Shown here in pieces: positions 8,867 to 17,541 of a stretch of DNA of 64,000 bases (position 1 is the first letter of the stretch; each line of letters opens with the position of its first letter). The stretch comes from CBDBGD01 sp965205235 (lineage in GTDB: Bacteria > Chloroflexota > Dehalococcoidia > Lucifugimonadales > UBA1127). The notes beneath the pieces are model-generated. The model was not told the DNA's origin. It ran no database searches and saw only the letters and a program-made list of their open reading frames with translations. The stretch lies in the NCBI GenBank assembly GCA_965205235.1, contig CBDBGD010000003.1, forward strand, positions 218,107 to 282,106, in the 5' to 3' direction. A program made the translations under genes and the position numbers.

Positions 8867-9687
8867 CCCCCCAGCCTCCCCAGCCGGTAGAGGTGGTGCA
8901 GCGGCCCGTGCCCGCCGCCGATGGGCGCCGCCGCCCGCAGCGCGTGAGTGACGTAGCGCTTCGCCCGACGCACCGCCTCCGCGGGCGCCCGCCCCAGCGC
9001 CAGGTGCGCCGCAATCGCCGATGCGAACGTGCAGCCCGTGCCGTGCGTGCTCGTCGTCTGCACCCGCGCCGCCGTCACCTCGACGTAGTCGTGCCCGTCG
9101 TAGAAGACGTCGACGGCCGGCCCCTCCAGATGCCCGCCCTTCACGACGGCTGAGCGCGCCCCCAGCCCCTCGACGATCTCCCGCGCCGCCTCCCTGGCCT
9201 CCCCCACCGATGCGATGCGCCGCCCCAGGAGCACCTGCGCTTCGGGGATGTTGGGCGTGACCACCAGCGCCAGGGGGACGAGCAGGGTGCGCAGCGCCTC
9301 CACCGCGTCCTCGCGAAGCAGCCGGTCGCCGCCCTTGGCCACCATCACCGGGTCGACCACCAGCCGGTCCAGGCCATGTTCCCGGACGCTCGCCGCGACC
9401 GTCTCGATGATGGTGGAGCTCGCCAGCATCCCCGTCTTCACCGCGTCGGCGCCGATGTCGCCCACCACCGCGTCGATCTGCGCCGTCACCATCTCCGGCG
9501 GCAGCTCCTGCACCGCCGTCACTCGCAGCGTGTTCTGCGCCGTGATGGCCGTGATGGCCGACGTCCCATACACGCCCAGCGCGGCAAACGTCTTGAGGTC
9601 CGCCTGGATGCCTGCGCCGCCCCCGGAGTCGGACCCGGCCACCGTCATGGCCGTTGGCGGCCGGCCGCTGCTCTGCCGCTGCGTCAT
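8863..9687 (-). CDS. thiD: Hydroxymethylpyrimidine/phosphomethylpyrimidine kinase
   Basis: 274-residue ribokinase-fold kinase phosphorylating HMP and HMP-P in thiamine biosynthesis. Signature elements are the N-terminal AGSDSGGGAGIQADLKTF and the ATP/anion-hole motif HGTGCTFASAIAA near the C-terminus, with VKTGML and VVDPVMVAKGG between. ATG 9687 follows GAGGGGACG and lies 8 bp after the stop of the ThiY-like lipoprotein, making it the last gene of the TPP-riboswitch operon. The pairing of a pyrimidine transporter with ThiD indicates salvage of exogenous HMP precursors. Confidence 0.95.
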   Translation of the reverse strand: MTQRQSSGRPPTAMTVAGSDSGGGAGIQADLKTFAALGVYGTSAITAITAQNTLRVTAVQELPPEMVTAQIDAVVGDIGADAVKTGMLASSTIIETVAASVREHGLDRLVVDPVMVAKGGDRLLREDAVEALRTLLVPLALVVTPNIPEAQVLLGRRIASVGEAREAAREIVEGLGARSAVVKGGHLEGPAVDVFYDGHDYVEVTAARVQTTSTHGTGCTFASAIAAHLALGRAPAEAVRRAKRYVTHALRAAAPIGGGHGPLHHLYRLGRLGG

Positions 9688-9695
9688 CGTCCCCT

Positions 9696-10685
9696 CTACT
9701 GCGCCACCTCTATGAAGCGGTTGTTGAAGGCCGGTCCGGGGTCGAGCTCCTCCGGCAGGAAGCCGTTGACCTTCATCCACTGGGTCATCGTCACCCACTT
9801 CTCCGCAGTCTGCCAGCCGAAGGGCGGCCCGTCCTCCCCCACCCACAGCGGCGCCAGCAGCTGAGCCCCCGGACGGTCGATGTCGGGGTCGGCCTCCGGG
9901 ACCCGCCTCAGCAGCACGTCGATGGCGGTCTGGGGGTCTGCTGCCGCCTCCTCGTAGCCCCGCTTCAGGGCCCGCACGAAGCGCCGCACCAGCCCTGACT
10001 CCGACCGCTGGGTCCGCTCGCTGGTCACCAGCACCAGCTCGTAGAAGTCGGGGACCCCCCACTCCTCCATCCGCATGACGACCAGCGGGAAGCCCTGGTT
10101 CTGCGCGGAGATCGACTCGTGCGTCCAGTACCCCCCCACGATCGCGTCCACCTGCCTGCTGATGAGCGCGTGCACCAGGTTGTAGCCCACGTTCACCATC
10201 CCGTCGACGACGGCCTGTGCCTCCTCCGGCGGCACGCCGTCGAACTCCAGCATCGTCCGCAGCAGCGGCGGGTCCGTGGCGATGCCGGGGTAGCCCACCG
10301 TGCGGCCCACCAGGTCCCGCGGCCGCGTGATGCCCGATTCCTCCAGGGCCATGACCGAGTTGAGCGGGTGCTGCACGATGCCCGCGATGGAGACCACCGG
10401 GACGTCCTGCGCCCGCGCCAGCAGCACACCCACCTGGTACTCGAAGCCAAACTCGTCCTTGTTCGAGCCCACCGTGGAGAGGATGGTGGACGGGTCGTCG
10501 GGCGTGTACACCTTCAGGGCGATCCCCTCGTCGCTGAAGTAGCCGCGCTCCATCGCCAGGTACAGGCCCGCGTGGTTGGCGTTGGGGAACCAGTCCAGGG
10601 CCACCGTGACCTCGTCCTGGGCGCAGGCGGTGGCGCTCAGGGCCACCAGGGAGAGCATTGCCAGGGCTGCTATGCGTCGCCACAT
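9696..10685 (-). CDS. thiY: ThiY-like pyrimidine-precursor-binding lipoprotein (NMT1/THI5 fold)
   Basis: 329-residue ABC substrate-binding protein. The N-terminus is a lipoprotein signal (hydrophobic core then ATAC, modified Cys about residue 20). The mature part begins VTVALDWFPNANHAGLYLA, the hallmark of the NMT1/THI5/ThiY family that binds formylaminopyrimidine or HMP. ATG 10685 follows AAGGAGGTCCC. It lies between the permease and thiD on one transcript under a TPP riboswitch, which supports a thiamine-precursor uptake role over the related nitrate/sulfonate/taurine binding proteins. Confidence 0.9.
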   Translation of the reverse strand: MWRRIAALAMLSLVALSATACAQDEVTVALDWFPNANHAGLYLAMERGYFSDEGIALKVYTPDDPSTILSTVGSNKDEFGFEYQVGVLLARAQDVPVVSIAGIVQHPLNSVMALEESGITRPRDLVGRTVGYPGIATDPPLLRTMLEFDGVPPEEAQAVVDGMVNVGYNLVHALISRQVDAIVGGYWTHESISAQNQGFPLVVMRMEEWGVPDFYELVLVTSERTQRSESGLVRRFVRALKRGYEEAAADPQTAIDVLLRRVPEADPDIDRPGAQLLAPLWVGEDGPPFGWQTAEKWVTMTQWMKVNGFLPEELDPGPAFNNRFIEVAQ

Positions 10686-10711
10686 TGTCGGGACCTCCTT
10701 GTGGTGCCAGG

Positions 10712-11521
10712 CTACTCGCGACTCAGGCTTCGTGCACGCGCTGCGGTGTAGTGCCAGGGGAGCATGACCCGCTCCAGGGCCGCCACCGCCAGGAACAGGC
10801 TCACCCCCAGGGCCGCCAGCACGGCCACGGCGGCAAAGGACCGCTCCGTGAGGAAGAGCGGGACCGAGATGCGGGTCAGGTACCCCAGCCCCGAGTTGGC
10901 CCCCACCCACTCGCCCACCACCGCGCCGATGACGCTCAGGGTGACCGCCACCTTGGTGCCCGAAAACAGGTAGGGCAGCGAGGTGGGGGCCTGCACCTTC
11001 GAAAAGAGCTGCCACCGGCTGGCGCCCATGCTGCGCATCATGTTGACCATGTCCGGGTCCACGGAGCGCAGCCCGTCCACGGTGTTGACGACGATGGGGA
11101 AGAAGGCGATCAGCGCCACCACGATGACCTTGGGCGTCAGCCCGTACCCCACCCAGATGAGCAGCAGCGGCGCGATGACGATGATGGGTATGGTCTGCGA
11201 GGCGATGACGAAGGGGTAGACGGCACGCTCCAGCGTCCGCGAGTAGGCGATGAGACCGGCCAGCGTGACCCCCGCGAACAGCGCCACGCCGAACCCCACC
11301 AGGACCTCCTGCAGCGTCGTCCACGTGTGGCGAAGGAACAGCCCCCGGCTCTCCACCAGCTCCGCGCCGATGGCCAGGGGCGCCGGCAGCTTCCACGCCG
11401 GCACCTCGAACACGCTCACCGCACCCTCCCACGCCGCGAACACCCCGGCGACCACCAGCGCTGGCCACAGCCAGCCCGTCGCCCTCGACGTCGGCAGCGA
11501 CAGTCGCCATCCGCCGTTCAC
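10712..11521 (-). CDS. thiX: ThiX-like ABC transporter permease
   Basis: 269-residue inner-membrane permease of the NitT/TauT/ThiX type with about six membrane segments and the cytoplasmic EAA-like loop (SMGASRWQLFSKVQAPTSLP). GTG 11521 overlaps the ATPase stop as GTGA, so translation is coupled. It should form the channel for the ThiY-like binding protein and the ATPase encoded on either side, importing a pyrimidine thiamine precursor. The specificity call rests on operon context and the riboswitch rather than on the permease sequence itself. Confidence 0.9.
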   Translation of the reverse strand: MNGGWRLSLPTSRATGWLWPALVVAGVFAAWEGAVSVFEVPAWKLPAPLAIGAELVESRGLFLRHTWTTLQEVLVGFGVALFAGVTLAGLIAYSRTLERAVYPFVIASQTIPIIVIAPLLLIWVGYGLTPKVIVVALIAFFPIVVNTVDGLRSVDPDMVNMMRSMGASRWQLFSKVQAPTSLPYLFSGTKVAVTLSVIGAVVGEWVGANSGLGYLTRISVPLFLTERSFAAVAVLAALGVSLFLAVAALERVMLPWHYTAARARSLSRE

Positions 11522-12354
11522 TGCCGCGCCCCCTGCGCCGGCACGGGCCCCGAGTCTCGTAGCGTCGCCAGCAGGTCGGCCTTGAGCGCCGTGAACTGTG
11601 TGCTGCTCACCAGGTCGTAGCTCCGCGGCCGCTCCAGCGGCACCGTCATCACCCGGCTGATGCGCCCCGGCCGCGCCGTCATCACGTAGACGCGGTCGGA
11701 TAGCAGCAGCGCCTCCTCCACGTCGTGCGTGACCAGCACCACCGTCACGGCCAGCAGTCCCCACAGGTCCAGCAGCCACGCCTGCAGGTTCGCCCGCGTC
11801 AGCGCGTCCAGCGCGCCGAAGGGCTCGTCCAGCAGCACCAGCCGCTTGTCCGCCAGGATGGTGCGAAGGAAGGCCGTCCGCTGCCGCATGCCCCCGGACA
11901 GGTCGGCGGGGTAGTGGTCCTCGAAGCCCTGCAGCCCAAACGTCGCCAGCAGCTCCCCCGCCCGTCCCCGCGCCGCCGCCCGGTCCCAGCCCTGCACCTC
12001 CAGCGCGAGGATGGCGTTGTCCAGCGCCGTCCGCCACGGCAGCAGCAGGTCCTTCTGCGGCATGTACGCCGCCGACCCCAGCCGCCCCTCGCCCGTCCGC
12101 CCGTCGAAGCTGACCTCGCCCGCCGAGGGCTCCTCCAGCCCCGCCAGGATGTTCAGCAGTGTGCTCTTGCCGCACCCACTCGGGCCGATGATGCTGACGA
12201 ACTCCCCCGCCTCCGCCGCAAAGTCCACCGCGTCCAGCACGTGCAGGGGCTCGCCACGCGTGGCGAAGCTCTTCGAGACCTGCTCCAGCGCAATCCCCGC
12301 GGGGGAGGAGGCCGCCGAGGCCTGCTGAGGGTGACCGTTCGTCCGACTCTTCAT
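11518..12354 (-). CDS. thiZ: ThiZ-like ABC transporter ATP-binding protein
   Basis: About 278 residues. Walker A is GPSGCGKST, the Q-loop lies in MPQKDLLLPW, the signature is LSGGMRQR, Walker B is LVLLDEPFGALD and the switch histidine is in VTHDVEEA. It is first in the thiZ-thiX-thiY-thiD operon downstream of a TPP riboswitch. ATG 12354 is chosen; no Shine-Dalgarno sequence precedes it and a strong hairpin ends only 12 bp upstream. An in-frame TTG at 12366 is an alternative. Its stop overlaps the permease start by 4 bp. Confidence 0.92.
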   Translation of the reverse strand: MKSRTNGHPQQASAASSPAGIALEQVSKSFATRGEPLHVLDAVDFAAEAGEFVSIIGPSGCGKSTLLNILAGLEEPSAGEVSFDGRTGEGRLGSAAYMPQKDLLLPWRTALDNAILALEVQGWDRAAARGRAGELLATFGLQGFEDHYPADLSGGMRQRTAFLRTILADKRLVLLDEPFGALDALTRANLQAWLLDLWGLLAVTVVLVTHDVEEALLLSDRVYVMTARPGRISRVMTVPLERPRSYDLVSSTQFTALKADLLATLRDSGPVPAQGARQ

Positions 12355-12366
12355 AGCACAGCACAA

Positions 12367-12393
12367 GGGCCGCCAGCGGTGGGCTGGCGGCCC
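12367..12393 (-). terminator. 11-bp hairpin between TPP aptamer and thiZ (expression platform)
   Basis: A perfect 11-bp stem (GGGCCGCCAGC against GCTGGCGGCCC, 5-nt loop) sits between the aptamer and the thiZ start. On the transcript it is followed by UUGUGCUGUGC rather than a U-run. It could be a weak intrinsic terminator or a translation-blocking structure. It is the most likely expression platform of the riboswitch. Confidence 0.6.
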
Positions 12394-12407
12394 CTGTAGT
12401 GCGCCGT

Positions 12408-12512
12408 GCCGAATCCCTCCGCTGGCATTACCCAGATCAGGTTCAAGGGGTCGGCGGCATCGATGGGGCCGCCCTCTCAGCCCGGCTCTCCGGACTCCCC
12501 CGTGGGGTTCCC
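12408..12512 (-). promoter_or_regulatory. TPP riboswitch (THI element)
   Basis: Read on the minus strand, the segment contains the conserved thi-box blocks in order: GGGG..., GGCTGAGAGGGC, then GACCCCTTGAACCTGAT and CTGGGTAATGCCAGCGGAGG. These match the aptamer core that binds thiamine pyrophosphate. It lies about 50 bp upstream of the thiZ start and should repress the whole transport/thiD operon when TPP is abundant. Confidence 0.95.
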
Positions 12513-12757
12513 TTCAGTTGTTGGCGCAAGCATACGGCGGCAGCGTGAGGCGTGTCAACTCACTTGCTGTTGACATAGGCACATCGCTCGCGTACTGTCA
12601 CTGTGCATCTGCGACAGGCGCTCTGTTCTTCTCAACAGTATGGGATGTGCCCCGCTGGGGGTGTTCGGCTCATGCCGCATGCCCCCTTGCTGTGCACATC
12701 CCGGGAAGAGGCGCTTGTCGCAGAGTAGCCGAATCCCTTGCCGCAAGGGGGCTCCTC

Positions 12758-13249
12758 ATGCGAGCGCAAGCGCTCAAGGCTACTGTTGCTTGTCTTTTCC
12801 TGATCGTGGTCGGATGCGAACTGCCTGCCGAGGAAGTAGACAGGCCAAAACCCACACCGACCCCGACGCAGGTTGTTGTTACACCTACGTCTGAGCCAAC
12901 GCCTACACCGACGCCCCCGCCAGCATCGGCTCAGATAGCAGTCCCTGACTACGAGGCGCTCGTCATATCGACCATCGAACAAGACCCGCTAGTCAGAGAA
13001 GCTGCCATTCGCCAAGAGGGAGACCAGTTCAGCTTGGTCCTTATCGTGAATACTGCTACCAACGAGGACTATGCTCGCCAACTCGGCGACAACTTCGTAA
13101 GGATGGTAAAGGCCTTCAGCGACGACGACCCGCCTGGCCAGACCATCGGCACTGGGAAGTATGACTATCTCATCAGCATCTACACCTCGGCCGAAGAGAG
13201 GGTGGCCCTTGGGGCCAAGTCCCGGATCAGCGACCGCATAAGCTGGTAG
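12758..13249 (+). CDS. Small secreted lipoprotein, function unknown
   Basis: 163 residues. The N-terminus is a lipoprotein signal (KATVACLFLIVVGC, lipobox VVGC). A Pro/Thr-rich linker (KPTPTPTQVVVTPTSEPTP) follows, then a compact alpha/beta domain of about 105 residues (DYEALVISTIEQDPLVREA to the C-terminus). No family was recognised; Pro/Thr linkers after a lipobox are frequent in Chloroflexota surface lipoproteins. ATG 12758 follows AAGGGGG. Base composition is less GC-rich than its neighbours. An upstream in-frame extension from 12518 is rejected because it precedes the signal peptide. Confidence 0.75.
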   Translation: MRAQALKATVACLFLIVVGCELPAEEVDRPKPTPTPTQVVVTPTSEPTPTPTPPPASAQIAVPDYEALVISTIEQDPLVREAAIRQEGDQFSLVLIVNTATNEDYARQLGDNFVRMVKAFSDDDPPGQTIGTGKYDYLISIYTSAEERVALGAKSRISDRISW

Positions 13250-13327
13250 TTTTACTGTGCTGGAGTAGGCTCCCCCCGCTCCCTTGCACCCCCTCCCCCC
13301 CATGTGCTACCGTTACCCCGAGCCTTT

Positions 13328-13377
13328 AAGCGCAGTCCCGTGAGGCTGCCAAGGTGGGTACAGTGACTACAGCGCTT
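13328..13377 (+). promoter_or_regulatory. PyrR-binding RNA hairpin in the pyr operon leader
   Basis: AGTCCCGTGAGGCT at 13334-13347 is an exact match to the PyrR-binding consensus ARUCCNGNGAGGYU. It is enclosed by complementary arms AAGCGC (13328-13333) and GCGCTT (13372-13377). Downstream, GGCGGG (13406-13411) can pair with CCCGCC (13427-13432), and GGCCTC near 13389 can pair with the GAGGCC that includes the pyrR ribosome site. This suggests UMP-dependent PyrR control by attenuation or by ribosome-site occlusion. Confidence 0.8.
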
Positions 13378-13454
13378 CGCATATGTGGGCCTCGTGCCGT
13401 TCGGCGGCGGGAGGCTCTTTTCTTTGCCCGCCAGGCCCCCACCGCGGAGGCCGC

Positions 13455-14033
13455 ATGACCACCGCCGCTGAGAAGACCATCATGACCGCGGAGGAGGTTC
13501 GCCGCGCCCTCTCCCGCATCGCCCATGAGCTCCTCGAGCGCAACCGCGGCGGCCGCGACCTCGTCCTCGTCGGCATCCGCACACGCGGCGTCCCCCTGGC
13601 CCAGCGCCTCGCCGAGCGCCTCCAGGCGTTCGAGGGCCTGGACGTCCCCGTCGGCGCGCTCGACATCGCCCTGTACCGCGACGACGTCTTCTCCCGCGGC
13701 CCCGTCCTGGCCCAGGCCACCAGCGTCCCCACGAACGTCGACGACCGCGTCGTCGTGCTCGTCGACGACGTCATCTTCACCGGCCGGTCCATCCGCGCCG
13801 CCATGGACGCCGTCATGGACCTGGGCCGGCCCCAGCGCATCCAGCTCGCCGTGCTCGTCGACCGTGGCCACCGCGAGCTCCCCATCCGCGCCGACTACGT
13901 CGGCAAGAACGTTCCCAGCTCGTCGGCCGAGCAGGTCCACGTGCGCCTCACGGAGGTCGACGGGCGCGACGAGGTTGTCATCTCCCACGGCGCGGGCATG
14001 CCCGCCGCCGCACGCAACAGGGAAGGGGGCTGA
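13455..14033 (+). CDS. pyrR: PyrR: bifunctional pyr operon regulator/uracil phosphoribosyltransferase
   Basis: 192-residue type I phosphoribosyltransferase-fold protein. The PRPP-binding motif VVVLVDDVIFTGRSIRAA is near residues 97-114, and the PyrR-typical LVGIRTRGVPLA, DIALYRDD and LVDRGHRELPI are present. It binds UMP/PRPP and an RNA loop in pyr leaders; such a loop lies about 110 bp upstream. ATG 13455 follows GCGGAGGCCGC. It heads the operon, 4 bp before pyrB, implying autoregulation. Confidence 0.95.
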   Translation: MTTAAEKTIMTAEEVRRALSRIAHELLERNRGGRDLVLVGIRTRGVPLAQRLAERLQAFEGLDVPVGALDIALYRDDVFSRGPVLAQATSVPTNVDDRVVVLVDDVIFTGRSIRAAMDAVMDLGRPQRIQLAVLVDRGHRELPIRADYVGKNVPSSSAEQVHVRLTEVDGRDEVVISHGAGMPAAARNREGG

Positions 14034-14037
14034 GACC

Positions 14038-15078
14038 ATGCGGGCGACACAGACGGTCCACACCGAGCCAAGGCCCACCGTCCCAGCCGACGGCCGCGCC
14101 GACGGCGCCCCGCCGCCCCAGCGTCGCCACGTCCTGGACCTGGACGACTTCTCGCTGGAGGAGATGGACTCCCTGTTCGAGACCACCCGGGCCATGGTGG
14201 AGGTGCTTGGGCGCTCGGTGAAGAAGGTGCCCACCCTCCGCGGCAAGACGGTGTTGACCCTCTTCTACGAGGCCAGCACCCGCACCCGCATCTCCTTCGA
14301 GACCGCGGGCAAGCTCCTCAGCGCCGACGTCATCAACATCTCCGCGAGCGGCAGCAGCATCGAGAAGGGCGAGTCCCTGCTCGACACGGTCCTCACCCTG
14401 CAGGCCTCGGCCGCCGACGTGATCATCATTCGACACCCCCACTCGGGCGCGCCCTACTTCGCCGCCCGCAACCTCACCCGCGCATCGGTCATCAACGCCG
14501 GCGACGGCACCCACGCGCACCCCACCCAGGGCCTGCTCGACCTCTACACCATGCGGGAGCACCTGGGCGCGCTGAAGGGCAAGCGGGTCGTCCTTGTCGG
14601 CGACATCGCCCACAGCCGCGTCGCCCGCTCGGACCTCTGGGGCCTCGTGCGGTCCGGCGCGCACGTCGTCCTCTGTGGCCCCTCCACCCTCATGCCGTGG
14701 GACCTGCTGAACGGCCGCGCCGAGACTCCCGGCCACCCCTTCGCCGACGTCGAAGTCGGCCTCGACCTGGACACCGCTATCGAGGGTGCGGACGTCGTCA
14801 TGGCCCTGCGGCTGCAGAAGGAGCGCCAGACGGCGGGGCTGCTTCCCAGCCTGCGCGAGTACGCCCGCCTCTGGCAGGTCGACGAGACCAGGCTCGCCCG
14901 CGCCAACCCCGGCGCACTGCTCATGCACCCCGGCCCCATGAACGAGGGCATCGAGGTCAGCCCGGAGGTGGCCCACGGCGCACAGTCGAAGATCGAGGAG
15001 CAGGTCACCAACGGCGTGGCCCTGCGCATGGCGCTGCTGCTCCACGTCACCCCGCGCACGGGAGGCAGCGATGGCTGA
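14038..15078 (+). CDS. pyrB: Aspartate carbamoyltransferase catalytic chain
   Basis: 346 residues; forms carbamoyl-aspartate from carbamoyl phosphate and aspartate in pyrimidine synthesis. The carbamoyl-phosphate site is FYEASTRTRISFE, followed by the SGSSIEKGESL loop, GDGTHAHPTQGLLDL and HPGPMNEGIE. An N-terminal extension of about 35 residues rich in Pro, Arg and Ala precedes the conserved start HVLDLDDFSLEE. No pyrI is present. ATG 14038 follows GGAAGGGGGC, 4 bp after pyrR, and the 3' end overlaps pyrC by 8 bp. Confidence 0.96.
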   Translation: MRATQTVHTEPRPTVPADGRADGAPPPQRRHVLDLDDFSLEEMDSLFETTRAMVEVLGRSVKKVPTLRGKTVLTLFYEASTRTRISFETAGKLLSADVINISASGSSIEKGESLLDTVLTLQASAADVIIIRHPHSGAPYFAARNLTRASVINAGDGTHAHPTQGLLDLYTMREHLGALKGKRVVLVGDIAHSRVARSDLWGLVRSGAHVVLCGPSTLMPWDLLNGRAETPGHPFADVEVGLDLDTAIEGADVVMALRLQKERQTAGLLPSLREYARLWQVDETRLARANPGALLMHPGPMNEGIEVSPEVAHGAQSKIEEQVTNGVALRMALLLHVTPRTGGSDG

Positions 15079-16450
15079 GTCATTGCTCGTCCGAGGCGGC
15101 CGCATCGTCGACCCCTCGCAGGGCCTCGACGTCGTCGGCGACGTGCTGGTGCACGATGGCGTCGTGGCGTGGTGCGCGCCTGCGGGCCACGGAGAATCGG
15201 CCCCGGCCGGCGTTCCGGTGCTCGACGCTCGGGGCCTGGTGGTCTCCCCCGGCTTTATCGACCTGCACTGCCACCTCCGTGAGCCCGGCTACGAGGAGAA
15301 GGAGACAGTGGCCACCGGCGCGCTCGCGGCGGTCCGCGGCGGCTTCACCACCCTCTGCGTCATGCCCAACACCGAGCCGCCCATCGACAGCGCCGCCATC
15401 ATCCAGTTCCTCCTGCGTCGCGCCCGGGAGGTCGGCTTGGCGCGCCTCCTCCCCATCGGCGCCATCACCCGCGGCCGCCAGGGAAAGGGCCTGGTCGAGA
15501 TGGCCGAGATGGCCGACGCGGGCGCCGTCGCCTTCAGCGACGACGGCGACCCGGTGGAAGACCCCTACATCATGCGCATGGCCCTGACCTACGCCGCCCC
15601 GTTGGGCATCCCGGTCATCGAGCACTGCGAGGAGCGCTCCCTGGCACGCAACGGCGAGGCCCACGAGGGGTGGGTCGCCAGCCGCCTCGGCCTCACCGGC
15701 ATGCCCGCCGAGGCCGAGGAGAGCATGGCCGCCAGGGACATCCACTTGGCCTCCCTCACCGGCGGCCGCCTCCACCTCGCACACATCAGCACCGCCGGCA
15801 CCCTCGACCTCGTGCGGCGAGCGCGGCAGCGCGGGCTTCCCGTCACTTCCGAGGTGACTCCCCACCACCTGCTCCTGACCGAGGAGTGGCTTCTGGGCGC
15901 GCCGGAGGCGTCGAATGGCCGCTGGCAGCCCCCAGCGCCCTACGCGCCCCTCACCGCCCGCGCCTACGACACCGCCGCCAAGGTGAACCCTCCCCTGCGC
16001 ACCGTGGCTGACGCCGCCGCCCTGGTCGGGGGCCTGCGCGCCGGAGAGATCGACGCCATCGCCACGGACCACGCCCCCCACAACCTCGTCGACAAGGTCT
16101 GCACCTTCTCCGAGGCCGCGTTCGGCATCAGCATCCTGGAGACGGCCCTGGGCATGCTTTTGGCCCTGGTGCACCGCGGCGACCTCGACCTGCCGACGGT
16201 CGTCGAGCGACTCACCGCCGGCCCGGCGCGCGTCCTCGGCCCGCGATGCGCCCACCTCGGCACCCTGGCCCCCGGCGCCGCCGGCGATGTGACCATCTTT
16301 GACCCCAACGCTGAGTGGACCGTCGACACCGCGCGGTTCGCCTCTCGCGGCAGGAACACGCCGCTCGCGGGGATGACGCTCCGCGGCAACGTCGTCGCGA
16401 CCGTCGTCGGCGGCCGCGTTGTGCACGGCGGGAACGGAGCAGGCGCATGA
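15071..16450 (+). CDS. pyrC: Dihydroorotase (class I)
   Basis: 459-residue amidohydrolase catalysing cyclisation of carbamoyl-aspartate to dihydroorotate. The zinc motif DLHCHLREPGYEEKE lies near residues 58-72. Other landmarks are FTTLCVMPNTEPPIDS, AFSDDGDPVED, EVTPHHLLLTEEW and the catalytic aspartate in ATDHAPHNLVDK. No carbamylated lysine is evident, as usual in class I enzymes. ATG 15071 lies within the pyrB end (8-bp overlap) and its stop overlaps the carA start as ATGA. Confidence 0.95.
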   Translation: MAESLLVRGGRIVDPSQGLDVVGDVLVHDGVVAWCAPAGHGESAPAGVPVLDARGLVVSPGFIDLHCHLREPGYEEKETVATGALAAVRGGFTTLCVMPNTEPPIDSAAIIQFLLRRAREVGLARLLPIGAITRGRQGKGLVEMAEMADAGAVAFSDDGDPVEDPYIMRMALTYAAPLGIPVIEHCEERSLARNGEAHEGWVASRLGLTGMPAEAEESMAARDIHLASLTGGRLHLAHISTAGTLDLVRRARQRGLPVTSEVTPHHLLLTEEWLLGAPEASNGRWQPPAPYAPLTARAYDTAAKVNPPLRTVADAAALVGGLRAGEIDAIATDHAPHNLVDKVCTFSEAAFGISILETALGMLLALVHRGDLDLPTVVERLTAGPARVLGPRCAHLGTLAPGAAGDVTIFDPNAEWTVDTARFASRGRNTPLAGMTLRGNVVATVVGGRVVHGGNGAGA

Positions 16451-17541
16451 GGCGCTCCGCCCACCTGGTCCTGGACGACGGCACGGTCTACCAGGGCGTC
16501 CCCTTCGGCGCGGACGTCTCCGCCGTCGGCGAGGTCGTCTTCACCACCTCCATGACCGGCTACCAGGAGATGCTCACAGACCCCTCCTTCGCCGGCCAGA
16601 TCGTCGTCCCCACCTACCCCCTCATCGGCAACTACGGCATCAACGCGGAGGACTTCGAATCGTCCCGCATCCAGGTCGCCGGCTTCATCGTTCGGAGCTG
16701 GAGCGATGCGCCCAGCCACGGCCTCAGCCGCGCCACCCTGCACGATTACCTCGTCTCCCAGGGCGTGCCGGGGCTCAGCGGTGTCGACACCCGCGCCATC
16801 ACCCGGCGACTGCGCAGTCGCGGCGTGATGATGGGCGCGCTGGCCGTGGGCGCATCGCCCGACGAGGCCCTGGAGCGGCTGCGGAACACCCCAGGCTATG
16901 GCGCAACCGACTTCGTGCGGCAGATCAGCACGCCACAGCCGTACCTCTGGGACGAGGGCCCGGAGCCGCTGACGAGCGACGCTAGCCGCCGCATCGTCGT
17001 TACGGACTACGGCGTCAAGTACAGCATCCTGCGCATCCTGCGAAGCCGAGGCTACGACCCCGTGGCCGTGCCCGCCACCCTCAGCGCGGAGGAGGTGATG
17101 GCCCTGAACCCCCGCGGCATCCTCCTCTCCCCCGGCCCCGGCGACCCCGCGCTCCTCGACTACGTGGTGACCACGGCGAAGGCGCTGGTCGGACGTGTCC
17201 CGATCATGGGTATCTGCCTGGGGCACCAGGTGTTGGCCCGCGCCTTTGGGGGGAGCACCTACAAGCTCAAGTTCGGCCACCGCGGCGCCAACCACCCCGT
17301 CATGGACCGGGCCGACGGCCGCGTCACCATGACCACCCAGAACCACGGCTACGCCGTCGACGCGGACAGCCTCCCCCCGGAGATGGAGGTCAGCCACTTC
17401 AACCTCAACGACTACACCGTGGAGGGCCTGCGCCACCGCTCCCTGCCCGTGATGACCATCCAGTACCACTCGGAGGCCTCCCCTGGTCCCAGGGACAACG
17501 AGTACATCTTCGACCGCTTCCTGGACATGGTGGAGGCGTGA
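16447..17541 (+). CDS. carA: Carbamoyl-phosphate synthase small (glutaminase) subunit
   Basis: 364 residues. The N-terminal CarA domain (LVLDDGTVYQGVPFGAD) is followed by the class I glutamine amidotransferase domain. Nucleophile C257 lies in MGICLGHQVLAR and the His/Glu pair is in QYHSEASPGP. It supplies ammonia to CarB. It starts at ATG 16447, overlapping the pyrC stop by 4 bp, and its own stop overlaps the following GTG start. It is separated from carB by one inserted exonuclease gene, an uncommon arrangement. Confidence 0.96.
   Translation: MRRSAHLVLDDGTVYQGVPFGADVSAVGEVVFTTSMTGYQEMLTDPSFAGQIVVPTYPLIGNYGINAEDFESSRIQVAGFIVRSWSDAPSHGLSRATLHDYLVSQGVPGLSGVDTRAITRRLRSRGVMMGALAVGASPDEALERLRNTPGYGATDFVRQISTPQPYLWDEGPEPLTSDASRRIVVTDYGVKYSILRILRSRGYDPVAVPATLSAEEVMALNPRGILLSPGPGDPALLDYVVTTAKALVGRVPIMGICLGHQVLARAFGGSTYKLKFGHRGANHPVMDRADGRVTMTTQNHGYAVDADSLPPEMEVSHFNLNDYTVEGLRHRSLPVMTIQYHSEASPGPRDNEYIFDRFLDMVEA

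Noticed and set aside
12518..12757. Longer N-terminus for the lipoprotein gene
   Set aside because: It would place about 80 residues ahead of a clear lipoprotein signal peptide.
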